Shown here: positions 6,294 through 13,457 of the stretch, piece by piece
How the letters are laid out: each line of letters starts with the position of its first letter
Position numbering within the stretch: the stretch's first letter is position 1
NCBI GenBank assembly: GCA_019421365.1
Contig: JAHZFJ010000054.1
Span: forward strand, 1 to 13,457
Direction: 5' to 3'
DNA from: Lachnospiraceae bacterium
Lineage (GTDB): Bacteria > Bacillota > Clostridia > Lachnospirales > Lachnospiraceae
Length of the DNA: 13,457 nt
The notes under the pieces: model-generated
What the model was told of the DNA's origin: nothing
Seen by the model: the letters and a program-made list of their open reading frames with translations, nothing else
Database searches by the model: none
Program-made: the position numbers and the translations under genes

Positions 6294-9200
6294 ATGTTCA
6301 AACAAGTGAGTAAGCGGAAATTCTTATCTATTTTTATGGCTATGATCTTTGTAGCCGGCTCTATTAACCCTTCTTATTATGCCAATGCATCTACAACAAC
6401 CCAAACCCCAAGCGAGGAGTATTCCTGGAATAATGTCCAAATCAACGGAGGCGGTTTTATCCCTGGAATTATATTCAATGAATCTGAACCTAATCTTATC
6501 TATGCTAGGACAGATATCGGTGGTGCTTATAGGTGGGATGAGGCAACTCAAAACTGGATCTCTATAAGTGATTCCGTAGGATGGGTGGATTGGAACAAAA
6601 ACGGTGTTGATGCACTTGCTACTGATCCAATTGATACTGATCGAGTATATATGGCAACCGGCACCTATACTAACTCCTGGGATACCAACGGCCAGATTAT
6701 GAGGTCGACTGACCGTGGTGCAACTTGGGAATCAACTCCCCTACCATTTAAAGTAGGAGGTAACATGCCTGGTCGAAGTATGGGCGAACGATTGGTTATA
6801 GACCCTAACCAAAATAATATAATTTATTTTGGTGCCCGTGGAGACAACGGCCTCTGGAAGAGTACCGATTACGGTGTTACCTGGAATAAGGTAAGCAGTT
6901 TTACTAACACCGGTACCTTCATACCGAATCCTGGTTCGGATTATGGCTCTGATGCAATAGGTATTGCTTGGATTACCTTTGATAAATCAAGTGGCAGTTT
7001 AGGTAATGCGACCCAAACTATATATGTGGGTACCGCAGATACTGGCAACAGTGTATACCGTAGTACGGACGGCGGCGCTACCTGGGCAGCCCTACCTGGA
7101 CAACCTACTGGTTTCCTTCCTCATCACGGAGTTCTTTCTTCAACAGGTATGCTCTATATCTCCTACAGTAATGGCGCTGGCCCTTATGATGGTTCTAAAG
7201 GCGATGTATACAAATATAATACAGTGACCGGCCAATGGACAAACATTTCACCTGTTCCATCTACCAGTGAAGATAATTACTATGGATACGGTGGACTTGC
7301 TGTAGATGCTCAGAATCCTGATACATTAATGGTATCAACTCTCAACTGCTGGTGGCCAGATGCCAACATCTATAGAAGCACTGATGGCGGTAAAACTTGG
7401 ACAAGTGCCTGGTCTTGGTCTTCTTATCCAACTCGTTCCCTTCGTTATGACCTTGATATCTCTAATTCACCATGGTTAAACTTTGGTATCGACAGCGCTA
7501 TTAACTCCGATTCCCCATCTCCTCAACTTGGTTGGATGATTGGTGATTTGGAAATAGATCCGTTTAACTCTGATCGTATGTTTTATGGAACAGGTGCCAG
7601 TCTAATGGGAACAACTGATCTTACCAAATGGGATAATAATCAAACCCTGACTATTAAACCGTTTGCTACAGGTATTGAAGAAACTGCTATTATTTCTTTA
7701 GTAAGCTTACCTAGCGGTTCTTCTCACCTCTTAAGTGGTCTTGGTGATATCGGTGGTTTTAGACATGAAAGTTTCACTACAGTTCCAGCTTACGGCTATA
7801 CAAGTCCAAGCTTTGTATCAACAACAGGAATTGACTATGCAGAGTCTAATCCTAATTATGTAGTTCGTGTAGGTAATGTAGATAGAGACTATACAACCAA
7901 TAAAGCTTGCGCCATTAGTAATGACGGTGGAACAACATGGTATTCTGCAAACTCAGAACCAGCTGGCGTAGCCGGTGGAGGACAAGTAGCTGTATCCGCA
8001 GACGGTTCTGTTATACTTTGGAGTCCTAACCCTAATAGTTCCGGTACTTCAATATCCGTCTACAAATCAACGAACAATGGTAACTCCTGGACTCCTGTCA
8101 CCGGGCTACCTGCTCAGTCTTCTATCTACTCTGACAGGGTAAATCCTAAGAAATTCTATGGATTTAAGAAAGGTGTATTCTATATTAGTACAGACGGAGG
8201 TTCAACATTTACTCCAACACAAGCTACTGGCCTTCCTACGGATGCCTCTTCCGTTGTACATTCACAAGCTGAAAAAGCTACATGTACCTTTAAAACGATG
8301 CCTGGTGTAGAAGGTGATATCTGGTTTGCAGGTGGAAGTACTGAATCAGGAACCTATGGTTTATGGCATTCAACAGATTCCGGTGCTAGCTTCACTAAAC
8401 TATCCAATGTGGAAGAAGCAGATACCATTGGCTTTGGAAAAGCTGCTGATGGCTATGATTATATGGCATTATATACTACTGCAAAAATTGACGGTGTTCG
8501 TGGCATCTTCCGTTCAGATGATGGCGGAGATTCCTGGATAAGAATTAATGATGATAATCATCAATATGCCAAAATTAACATGTGCATTACTGGTGATCCT
8601 AGAATCTACGGTCGTGTGTATGTAGGAACTAATGGACGTGGTATCATCTACGGTGATAGTTTATCAGTTCAACCTCCAGTTAATAGTTCAGAAATTACAC
8701 CTACCACATCCTCCTATGATAAAAATCCTACTAATCAAAAGGATATCACAGTAACTATGACACTTAATGGTAATACCTTTAATAGTATCTCTAGCGGAAC
8801 TAACACACTTGTTCCGGATACGGATTACACAGTATCAGGTAATGTTGTAACTATTAAAAAAGAGTATCTAAGTACTCTACCTACGGGTAATACTACTTTT
8901 ACTTTTGATTTTAGTGCCGGATCTGGAAAGAATCTGACTGTAACTGTGAAAGATACAAGCCAACAGGTAACATCTGATCTAGAAGTACAGATGTTTAATG
9001 GATCAACTTCTGCTTCAACTAATACCTTAAGTATCAAGTATAAAATCATGAATAATGGGATAACGCCTATAGATTTGTCTAAGGTAAAACTTCGTTATTA
9101 CTATACAATCGATAGTACAAAGAGTCAAAGTTTCTGGTGTGATTGGGCAAGTGTAGGCAGTTCCAATGTAACAGGTTCATTTACTGCCATTTCATCTTCT

Positions 9201-9419
9201 AATCCTAATGCCAATTACTATTTTGAAACTGGTTTTTCCACTGGTACAATCGCTCCCGGTTCAAGCATTGAATTACAGCTACGAATCGCTAAAGATGATT
9301 GGTCAAACTACAATCAGTCAAATGATTATTCCTTTAGGGATACTGGTAATTCATATGCAACTTGGTCATATGTGACAGCATATGTAGATGATGTATTAAG
9401 TTGGGGTATGGAACCTTAA
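6294..9419 (+). CDS. Secreted GH74 xyloglucanase with X2 and CBM3 modules
   Basis: A 1041-residue endo-acting beta-glucanase that should cleave the glucan backbone of xyloglucan outside the cell. A signal peptide occupies residues 1 to about 32 (KRK, hydrophobic core, cleavage near ANAS). The GH74 double propeller covers about 40-790. It carries nine Asp-box repeats of the S-T-D-x-G-x-T-W type, at about 137, 189, 256, 361, 541, 591, 631, 692 and 740. The catalytic pair is Asp74 (RTDIGGAYRW) and Asp485 (GLGDIGG), matching the two aspartates of known GH74 enzymes. An X2 module (796-886) and a C-terminal CBM3 (894-1041, ending VLSWGMEP) follow; the latter should bind cellulose. There is no dockerin or sortase motif, so the enzyme is free and non-cellulosomal. 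AAGGAGG lies six bases before the ATG, and the gene has its own promoter and terminator. Confidence 0.95.
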   Translation: MFKQVSKRKFLSIFMAMIFVAGSINPSYYANASTTTQTPSEEYSWNNVQINGGGFIPGIIFNESEPNLIYARTDIGGAYRWDEATQNWISISDSVGWVDWNKNGVDALATDPIDTDRVYMATGTYTNSWDTNGQIMRSTDRGATWESTPLPFKVGGNMPGRSMGERLVIDPNQNNIIYFGARGDNGLWKSTDYGVTWNKVSSFTNTGTFIPNPGSDYGSDAIGIAWITFDKSSGSLGNATQTIYVGTADTGNSVYRSTDGGATWAALPGQPTGFLPHHGVLSSTGMLYISYSNGAGPYDGSKGDVYKYNTVTGQWTNISPVPSTSEDNYYGYGGLAVDAQNPDTLMVSTLNCWWPDANIYRSTDGGKTWTSAWSWSSYPTRSLRYDLDISNSPWLNFGIDSAINSDSPSPQLGWMIGDLEIDPFNSDRMFYGTGASLMGTTDLTKWDNNQTLTIKPFATGIEETAIISLVSLPSGSSHLLSGLGDIGGFRHESFTTVPAYGYTSPSFVSTTGIDYAESNPNYVVRVGNVDRDYTTNKACAISNDGGTTWYSANSEPAGVAGGGQVAVSADGSVILWSPNPNSSGTSISVYKSTNNGNSWTPVTGLPAQSSIYSDRVNPKKFYGFKKGVFYISTDGGSTFTPTQATGLPTDASSVVHSQAEKATCTFKTMPGVEGDIWFAGGSTESGTYGLWHSTDSGASFTKLSNVEEADTIGFGKAADGYDYMALYTTAKIDGVRGIFRSDDGGDSWIRINDDNHQYAKINMCITGDPRIYGRVYVGTNGRGIIYGDSLSVQPPVNSSEITPTTSSYDKNPTNQKDITVTMTLNGNTFNSISSGTNTLVPDTDYTVSGNVVTIKKEYLSTLPTGNTTFTFDFSAGSGKNLTVTVKDTSQQVTSDLEVQMFNGSTSASTNTLSIKYKIMNNGITPIDLSKVKLRYYYTIDSTKSQSFWCDWASVGSSNVTGSFTAISSSNPNANYYFETGFSTGTIAPGSSIELQLRIAKDDWSNYNQSNDYSFRDTGNSYATWSYVTAYVDDVLSWGMEP

Positions 9420-9430
9420 TAGAATCTAGA

Positions 9431-9482
9431 GGGCCCGTACATATTATCTCGTTGGGGATGATATGTATGGGCCCTTATTTTA
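9431..9482 (+). terminator. Terminator of the xyloglucanase gene
   Basis: An 18-bp stem, 9431-9448 with 9457-9474 (outer GGGCCC/GGGCCC, two G-T pairs), with an 8-base loop, then TTATTTTAT. It begins 11 bp after the stop codon. No T-run is found on the other side, so it does not look bidirectional. Confidence 0.85.
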
Positions 9483-9618
9483 TAGGTATCTGTATCCCAT
9501 AGTTTTGTTCATGCTCGTTTACATAATCCTTTACTTTTATTATTAATCTTTAATTTTAGAGAATCAGAACACTACACAGTATTCATCATAAATGTAAAAA
9601 CATCTAAACTAAGGTTCA

Positions 9619-10257
9619 TTAATCCCTCTTCCAACTATACAGCAATTTTTCCTCATTACTAAACAAAAACGAGAACACTTCTTTATTTTCTTCAATATCC
9701 TCTAATGTAAGACTTAAGGGAACGTCCAAAATATGTTCTATAAATTCTTCTATCTCTTCAATATCCGAATCGTCAGTCAATTTATCTAATAAATCCTTTA
9801 TTTCAATTTCAAGTGAGTCTGCTAATTGACTCTGGTCTATCTCCTTAAATTCCAATTCATATTCGGATAACAGCTCACCGTAATTCCCACTAGTAATTAG
9901 TTTACCGTTGTTATATATGCCAATTAGAAAAATATCATCATCAAAATTGGCTGTATAAACAGTTACTGAATTTGATATCTTCGATACTTCCTGTGCTACA
10001 ACTGATATGTTTTCAAAGGTATTATTAGAATCATAAATAGATACCTTTGATTTTCCTTGAATAATAAGAACTTCTGATTTCATCATACCTTTCAATTTAT
10101 CTAAAATGGATTCATAGCTTTCATCTTCTATAAGATTATTTTTCTTACTGGATTTAAGTATAGCTGATATTTCAGCTGAATATTCTTTCATTAATTTTAC
10201 AGATAATATATCTTCTTTATTCGTAAATACATGTATACTTGTATATTTTCTACCCAT
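9619..10257 (-). CDS. Acidic cytoplasmic protein of unknown function
   Basis: A 212-residue protein that I do not recognise with confidence. It has no signal peptide or membrane segment. Residues 1-130 alternate predicted strands and helices, with strand-like stretches EVLIIQ (62-67), KVSIYDS (71-77), SVTVYTANFDDDIFLIGIYNNGKLI (97-121). Residues 130-203 are very acidic and helical, with DDSDIEEIEEFIEH at 162-175. The small acidic alpha/beta form and the VYT...DD..L.IYNNGKL pattern recall immunity-type proteins beside polymorphic toxins; that is inference. GGGGGG lies six bases before the ATG, which overlaps the stop of the propeller gene by one base (TAATG), so the two are translationally coupled and may form a complex. 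The Rhs toxin fragment lies further upstream on the same strand. No terminator was found after its stop. Confidence 0.75.
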   Translation of the reverse strand: MGRKYTSIHVFTNKEDILSVKLMKEYSAEISAILKSSKKNNLIEDESYESILDKLKGMMKSEVLIIQGKSKVSIYDSNNTFENISVVAQEVSKISNSVTVYTANFDDDIFLIGIYNNGKLITSGNYGELLSEYELEFKEIDQSQLADSLEIEIKDLLDKLTDDSDIEEIEEFIEHILDVPLSLTLEDIEENKEVFSFLFSNEEKLLYSWKRD

Positions 10258-11495
10258 TATAGTCCCCCCGTGTCTTTACTCTCTATAGCATACAAAATCC
10301 AATCCACGTCGTAATCACCAGTACTACTTAACCCTTCATAACGGAATCGGTTGGTTATTACATATATAAGCTGGTCATCTCCAAGTATAGCTGCTTGGGG
10401 AATTCCCTCCAACTCATATTTCCAAAGTTGTTCTCCCTTCATTGTGAATGCATTAAGGAATGTACTATCCCCATTTTTTTTCTCTTCCTCACATATCTGA
10501 AGTATATTATTGTCTTTATCAACAGTAGTAAAATAAGCTGTGAAGGTACTAAATTCAATAAGCCACCTTTCTTTACCTTCCGCTGTCAATGATACAATAG
10601 AAAATGGGGTAACATTCATATAAATATTTCCGAATGCATCAAAAGAAGGTGGCTTAATTGGTCCATGATTTTCATATTCCCACTCTATAGCCCCATCATT
10701 TTTACAAACAACTAACTTACCGTCCATAATTGTAAATATCTCTTGCTTTTTATTAATATTAAAAGGGGAATTCATCCCCCCTTGATTAAATTGTTTCTCC
10801 CATAACAACTCTCCGTCTTTTTTTAGTGCGCATAAATATGTTTTTCCAGCGCTATATCCCAAATAGATAATTCCCTCTTCTGAAATAATTGGTTCTCCAT
10901 TAATAGTTCCTCTGAAATCTTTACTCCAATTTAATGTCCCATCCTTCTTAATACTAAGAAATGTACCCTCAATTTCATCACAAATATATAGATAAATGTT
11001 GCAATCTTTATCTATGACTGGCTTTGTAACTGGTGTTTTCTCTAATTTATGTATCCATTTAACTTCTCCTGTAGGCTGTAAACAAAATAATCTGTGAACA
11101 GATTCATCAACAGATAGCGAATTTACAATGTAGATTGAGCCATCCTCTCCTATAACCGGAGCTCGCAACCTTAGATTTGTTTCAAAAATAATTTGTTTTT
11201 TTCCTTCTTTCGTTATTCTCCAAAGTCTCCCCCGACTCCTTGCCATGCTCAATGGATCGGAATCCGCTACTAATATATCACCTTTTGAATCCACCGCAAA
11301 TCCTGGATTGCATTCGGTCTCATCCAACATAGCATCTGGTATTACAATAGACCAGCGTAGTTTAGGATTCTTAGGTAGTCCAAACCTAGATTGCCTTGTC
11401 CAATTAGTGTCCGTTGGATGAATTGCATTCCTATCATATCCACCTACTTCAAAACCTCCAACACACTGATTATTATCAAAATACTGTTTGTCCAT
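10257..11495 (-). CDS. Cytoplasmic beta-propeller with PQQ-like repeats
   Basis: A 412-residue protein built of repeated blades of about 40 residues. Each carries a Gly-x-(hydrophobic)-x-Trp strand end, at LRW (46-48), VKW (145-147), LNW (188-190), LLW (230-232), IEW (270-272), ERW (309-311) and QLW (356-358). Between them are GxIY-type strands such as GSIYIV, CNIYLY, GIIYLG and GNIYMN. This matches PQQ-binding-like (BamB-type) propellers, used here as a fold label only: nothing shows PQQ binding or dehydrogenase catalysis. There is no signal peptide or lipobox, so unlike BamB it should be cytoplasmic. GGAG lies five bases before the ATG. It is the first gene of a two-gene unit with the acidic protein. 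It may be a scaffold or partner for that protein; its function is unknown. Confidence 0.85.
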   Translation of the reverse strand: MDKQYFDNNQCVGGFEVGGYDRNAIHPTDTNWTRQSRFGLPKNPKLRWSIVIPDAMLDETECNPGFAVDSKGDILVADSDPLSMARSRGRLWRITKEGKKQIIFETNLRLRAPVIGEDGSIYIVNSLSVDESVHRLFCLQPTGEVKWIHKLEKTPVTKPVIDKDCNIYLYICDEIEGTFLSIKKDGTLNWSKDFRGTINGEPIISEEGIIYLGYSAGKTYLCALKKDGELLWEKQFNQGGMNSPFNINKKQEIFTIMDGKLVVCKNDGAIEWEYENHGPIKPPSFDAFGNIYMNVTPFSIVSLTAEGKERWLIEFSTFTAYFTTVDKDNNILQICEEEKKNGDSTFLNAFTMKGEQLWKYELEGIPQAAILGDDQLIYVITNRFRYEGLSSTGDYDVDWILYAIESKDTGGL

Positions 11496-11761
11496 AAAAT
11501 CTCCATTCCGTAAGCGGCATAAATAGTATTAATTAAAAGTTTGTTATGCCACTATCTGTATTCTTTACAAATATACAAAACACTTCTATAAGCTGACTTT
11601 TTATAAGTGATTTTTTTTACCGTCTCAATTCGCAAGTATTATTCTAGGTGTGCCATCCATTCCATTGTTATTTTTTTTGTTATGTTCCTACTAATAACTA
11701 GAAAGTTTATTCTAGTCTCCTCAATTCATATTATAAAGATACATCCATATAACACTTTACG
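11496..11761. other. Intergenic region with two inverted repeats
   Basis: This AT-rich region lies upstream of the propeller gene. GGCATAA (11516-11522) and TTATGCC (11544-11550) form a 7-bp inverted repeat just before that gene, in its likely 5' leader. ACTAGAA-AGTTTA-TTCTAGT (11697-11716) is a second perfect 7-bp inverted repeat, and TTCTAG recurs at 11642-11647. I found no convincing promoter on either strand, and only ORFs under 30 codons on the minus strand. Confidence 0.4.
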
Positions 11762-11992
11762 ATGTCTAACCACAATTTAAATTCTAATAAACATTCTTAC
11801 CACAAGTTCAAATACAGGGTATTAAAACATTATGGTAAGAAAAACACCCATAGAAATATGCAACAAAAGCTAGCAAGAATAAAGCGAAGAAATTTCACAA
11901 GAATTGCTGTAGCTCCTACACTTATTAAATTTAAAATAAATAGCTTAGTAGATTTTATTACCTACCATTTTTTATCAGGTAAATTAAAGTAA
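11762..11992 (+). CDS. Small basic ORF, doubtful
   Basis: A 76-codon ORF rich in Lys, Arg, His and Asn. No ribosome binding site precedes its ATG, and an in-frame stop lies 9 bp upstream. A basic central stretch (about residues 37-46) could bind nucleic acid, but I recognise no family. It lies between the propeller unit and the decayed Rhs gene, on the opposite strand to both. It may be a chance ORF or the remnant of a mobile-element gene. A weak TATTAT (11729-11734) could serve as a -10. Confidence 0.25.
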   Translation: MSNHNLNSNKHSYHKFKYRVLKHYGKKNTHRNMQQKLARIKRRNFTRIAVAPTLIKFKINSLVDFITYHFLSGKLK

Positions 11993-12042
11993 AACCTCTA
12001 CTATAACTTATAGCATCTATAATTAGACAATTATACTTTTAT

Positions 12043-12209
12043 TTAATAACCAAAAATAATTTTACTTGCACCGGTCAATGCTACACCTAAACTAGGTAAA
12101 TCATCTGCAATCCCTAATCCTCCACTAAAAATATCTTCTGCTACCGTCAATCCTACTACGCCAATAACGACCAATGATGCTTCCCCCATCTCTTTAAATA
12201 TTCTTTTTT
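12043..12209 (-). pseudogene. Frameshifted hydrophobic tail of the Rhs toxin
   Basis: In the frame next to the toxin ORF, a 48-codon stretch from 12189 to 12043 starts MGEASLVVIGVVG and contains VAEDIFSGGLGIADDLPS, ending FGY and stop. This hydrophobic AED(I/V)..GG.GIADD segment is the kind found at the end of many Rhs-type toxins, so it belongs to the same protein. The reading frame opens just after an A6 run on the minus strand (T6 at 12204-12209). Re-reading or adding one A there converts ...VKKEYLKRW... into ...VKKRIFKEMGEASLVV... and joins the two frames. As written, the toxin ORF instead reads 17 codons past the run and stops. A small separate protein starting at 12189 is possible but lacks a clean ribosome binding site. 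Confidence 0.6.
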
Positions 12210-13094
12210 AACTTCTGTTGATTTAACATAAACAATTTCTTCTCTTTCATTCTTTTTATAAAACCGGTAATTTACTGTTCCTCCATGTTTAAATGATACT
12301 ACCATTTTATATTCAGCTAGAACTGGTATATTATTAATCGAGCCCATAGTATACCCCTTTTGTAGCTTCCTTTTAGTGTCATTTGATATATATTTGTTTA
12401 ATTGTTTATCACCTTTTTGGCCATATGGTTTAACTTCCCAAATATAATTTTCTGACACTATATCGGCTTCCATCTTTTTATATTTTCCAAATATATTTTT
12501 TTCTGTTTTAGAGGTTATAGAATATTCTAAAATACTTTCTTTTCCTCTACCATATAATTTCTTAGCCACATTAACCTGAGCCATCTCATGAAATGCTGTA
12601 TACACTCCTAAACCGTTACACAACAATATAGCTGTTGAAGTCTGTTCTTTAGAAAAACTATTATTATTGTAGAAACTACTTAATGCCCTTAAAAAAGATA
12701 CCGCCATATTACCATCTGGATCAACATATTTTAGCGAATTATTATAACAATATATATATCGGTTTAAGCTTATTATTTCTTCAAAATCCCCTAAATACAT
12801 ATCTTCACTAATAAATCTACCATTACTATCCTCATAATACCTTGCCTTCGCATAATACAGCCCTGTACTCTCTTCATATACATGTCCTGTATATGCAAAG
12901 ATATTACCACCTGTACCTACTACTTCAGGATTTTCAATTACACCATATTCATCATATGCAATTGTAGCTTTTACCTTACCAGCTTTATCTAGAATATTCG
13001 TTACACTATGCTTTTCATCATTTCTATAATAGCTTATATATCCAGTTGCGAAGGTAAAGATTGAGGTCTTTCCACTTATACTTTCCTTTGCCAT
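12156..13094 (-). CDS. Rhs-repeat toxin C-terminal fragment with REase-like nuclease domain, 5'-truncated
   Basis: A 312-codon ORF covering only the end of a much larger Rhs/WapA-type protein. Residues 17-128 are the last YD repeats and core end: YDEYGVI, FAYTGHVYEESTGLYYAKARYYEDSNGRFISED, then LNRYIYCYNNSLKYVDPDG, the usual boundary before the variable toxin. Residues 129-300 are the toxin: HEM (169-171), D211 in EADIV, E220-V-K222 in WEVKPYG and Q231-x-x-K-Y. These fit a PD-(D/E)xK restriction-endonuclease-like fold, so it was probably a DNase (inference). The N-terminus with secretion signal and most repeats is missing; the sequence changes to insertion sequence debris at about 13100. No ribosome binding site supports the ATG, and the C-terminal tail is out of frame. 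It is probably a pseudogene, or a silent cassette that could recombine with a full-length rhs gene. Confidence 0.75.
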   Translation of the reverse strand: MAKESISGKTSIFTFATGYISYYRNDEKHSVTNILDKAGKVKATIAYDEYGVIENPEVVGTGGNIFAYTGHVYEESTGLYYAKARYYEDSNGRFISEDMYLGDFEEIISLNRYIYCYNNSLKYVDPDGNMAVSFLRALSSFYNNNSFSKEQTSTAILLCNGLGVYTAFHEMAQVNVAKKLYGRGKESILEYSITSKTEKNIFGKYKKMEADIVSENYIWEVKPYGQKGDKQLNKYISNDTKRKLQKGYTMGSINNIPVLAEYKMVVSFKHGGTVNYRFYKKNEREEIVYVKSTEVKKEYLKRWGKHHWSLLA

Positions 13095-13099
13095 GATGA

Positions 13100-13279
13100 A
13101 ACCATTTTTCGTATGTAATCAGTTGCAGAAATGATAATAAGCTAGTAATTAAAACGTTTAAAAAAGTACTTGTCTCTTATCCAAATGCAAAACTAGTCTT
13201 TCATAGCGATCGAGGGTTTCATTATACAAGCAAGGTTTTTCATAAGAAACTTAAAGAACAGAGCGTTATTTATCCTTGA
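13100..13279 (+). pseudogene. IS3-family transposase (orfB, DDE domain) remnant
   Basis: A plus-strand frame opens after a TGA at 13097-13099 and reads SYVISCRNDNKLVIKTF, then NAKLVFHSDRGFHYTSKVF, then KKLKEQSV and a stop at 13277-13279. The HSDRG.HYTS motif carries the second Asp of the DDE triad of IS3-family integrase-like transposases. The start of the gene, the first Asp, the third Glu and the rest of the C-terminus are absent, so it cannot be active. Its left end coincides with the loss of Rhs sequence, so insertion and later deletion probably truncated the rhs gene. Confidence 0.8.
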
Positions 13280-13457
13280 AAATAAACGTGTTGTAAAATA
13301 TAAAGACAAATGGTGTGCATAGAAAAACGACCACACAAAACTGATATGTGCGGTCGTTCATCAGCATCTCGTTTTTGATTTTTGTCCTGTCTACTTGACA
13401 AGCAATGTCATTAAGTTAAGCAAAATAGAACGCTTATGTCGATAAAAAGAGACGTAA
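13280..13457. other. Probable insertion sequence tail and unassigned edge sequence
   Basis: No complete gene is seen. A 14-codon frame (13278 onward) reads ENKRVVKYKDKW and stops at once. The stretch TGTCTACTTGAC (about 13388-13399) resembles the sequence that commonly follows orfB in IS3-type elements, so the insertion sequence tail may extend to about 13400; this is from memory of the family and weak. The last 60 bases hold nothing I can assign. Confidence 0.35.
13323..13358 (-). terminator. Hairpin with minus-strand U-tract, probable terminator
   Basis: Arms 13326-13337 and 13347-13358 pair over 12 bp with one mismatch around a 9-base loop. On the minus strand the stem is followed directly by TTTTT, so it would stop transcription entering from the right edge. 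On the plus strand only scattered T-runs follow, about 14 bases later. If it works, it insulates the truncated toxin ORF from read-through. Confidence 0.55.

Noticed and set aside
8825..9049. Minus-strand ORF within the xyloglucanase gene, and similar short frames inside it
   Set aside because: The plus-strand protein has continuous domain homology there; these are antisense or alternative-frame shadows.
6324..9419. Asp-box repeats read as a sialidase
   Set aside because: The RTDIGG and GLGDIGG catalytic segments and the X2-CBM3 tail identify GH74; no sialidase arginine triad is seen.
1..13457. CRISPR array, tRNA or rRNA genes, riboswitch classes
   Set aside because: No regularly spaced repeats, cloverleaf-like segments or recognisable aptamer cores were seen by eye.

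Overview
The window is AT-rich, uses strong AAGGAGG-type ribosome binding sites and encodes Gram-positive protein families (small alarmone synthetase, BmrCD/LmrCD-type drug exporter, GH74-X2-CBM3 glucanase, Rhs/WapA-type toxin tip). This fits a plant-polymer-degrading clostridium, probably Lachnospiraceae and in the style of Clostridium phytofermentans. The genus is inferred from gene content; no search was run.

Layout. (1) Positions 116-1794, minus strand: a two-gene unit, a RelA/SpoT-type (p)ppGpp synthetase followed by a metallo-beta-lactamase-fold hydrolase. (2) Positions 1938-5880, plus strand: a strong promoter, a 32-codon leader ORF absent from ordinary ORF lists, an intrinsic terminator, then two ABC half-transporters overlapping by one base and closed by a second terminator. 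The half-transporters carry complementary defects (Asp for the catalytic Glu in one, LSIGQ in the other), which mark a heterodimeric exporter with one degenerate ATP site. The promoter-leader-terminator-exporter order matches the known ribosome-mediated attenuation layout of bmrB-bmrCD and is the most interesting regulatory element here. (3) Positions 6139-9482, plus strand: a monocistronic secreted GH74 xyloglucanase with X2 and CBM3 modules, with its own promoter and a long terminator hairpin. (4) Positions 9619-11495, minus strand: two translationally coupled cytoplasmic proteins, a beta-propeller with PQQ-like repeats and an acidic protein of unknown function. (5) Positions 12043-13094, minus strand: the C-terminal end of an Rhs-repeat toxin. 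It has the core end (DPDG), a restriction-endonuclease-like toxin domain with a D...ExK signature, and a frameshifted hydrophobic AEDI/GIADD tail. (6) Positions about 13100-13400: a decayed IS3-family element at the point where the Rhs protein loses its N-terminus.

The left two-thirds looks like ordinary chromosome, covering stress signalling, drug efflux and hemicellulose use. The right third looks like accessory DNA: a broken polymorphic-toxin module, insertion sequence debris, and a two-gene unit that could be the immunity partner or unrelated cargo.
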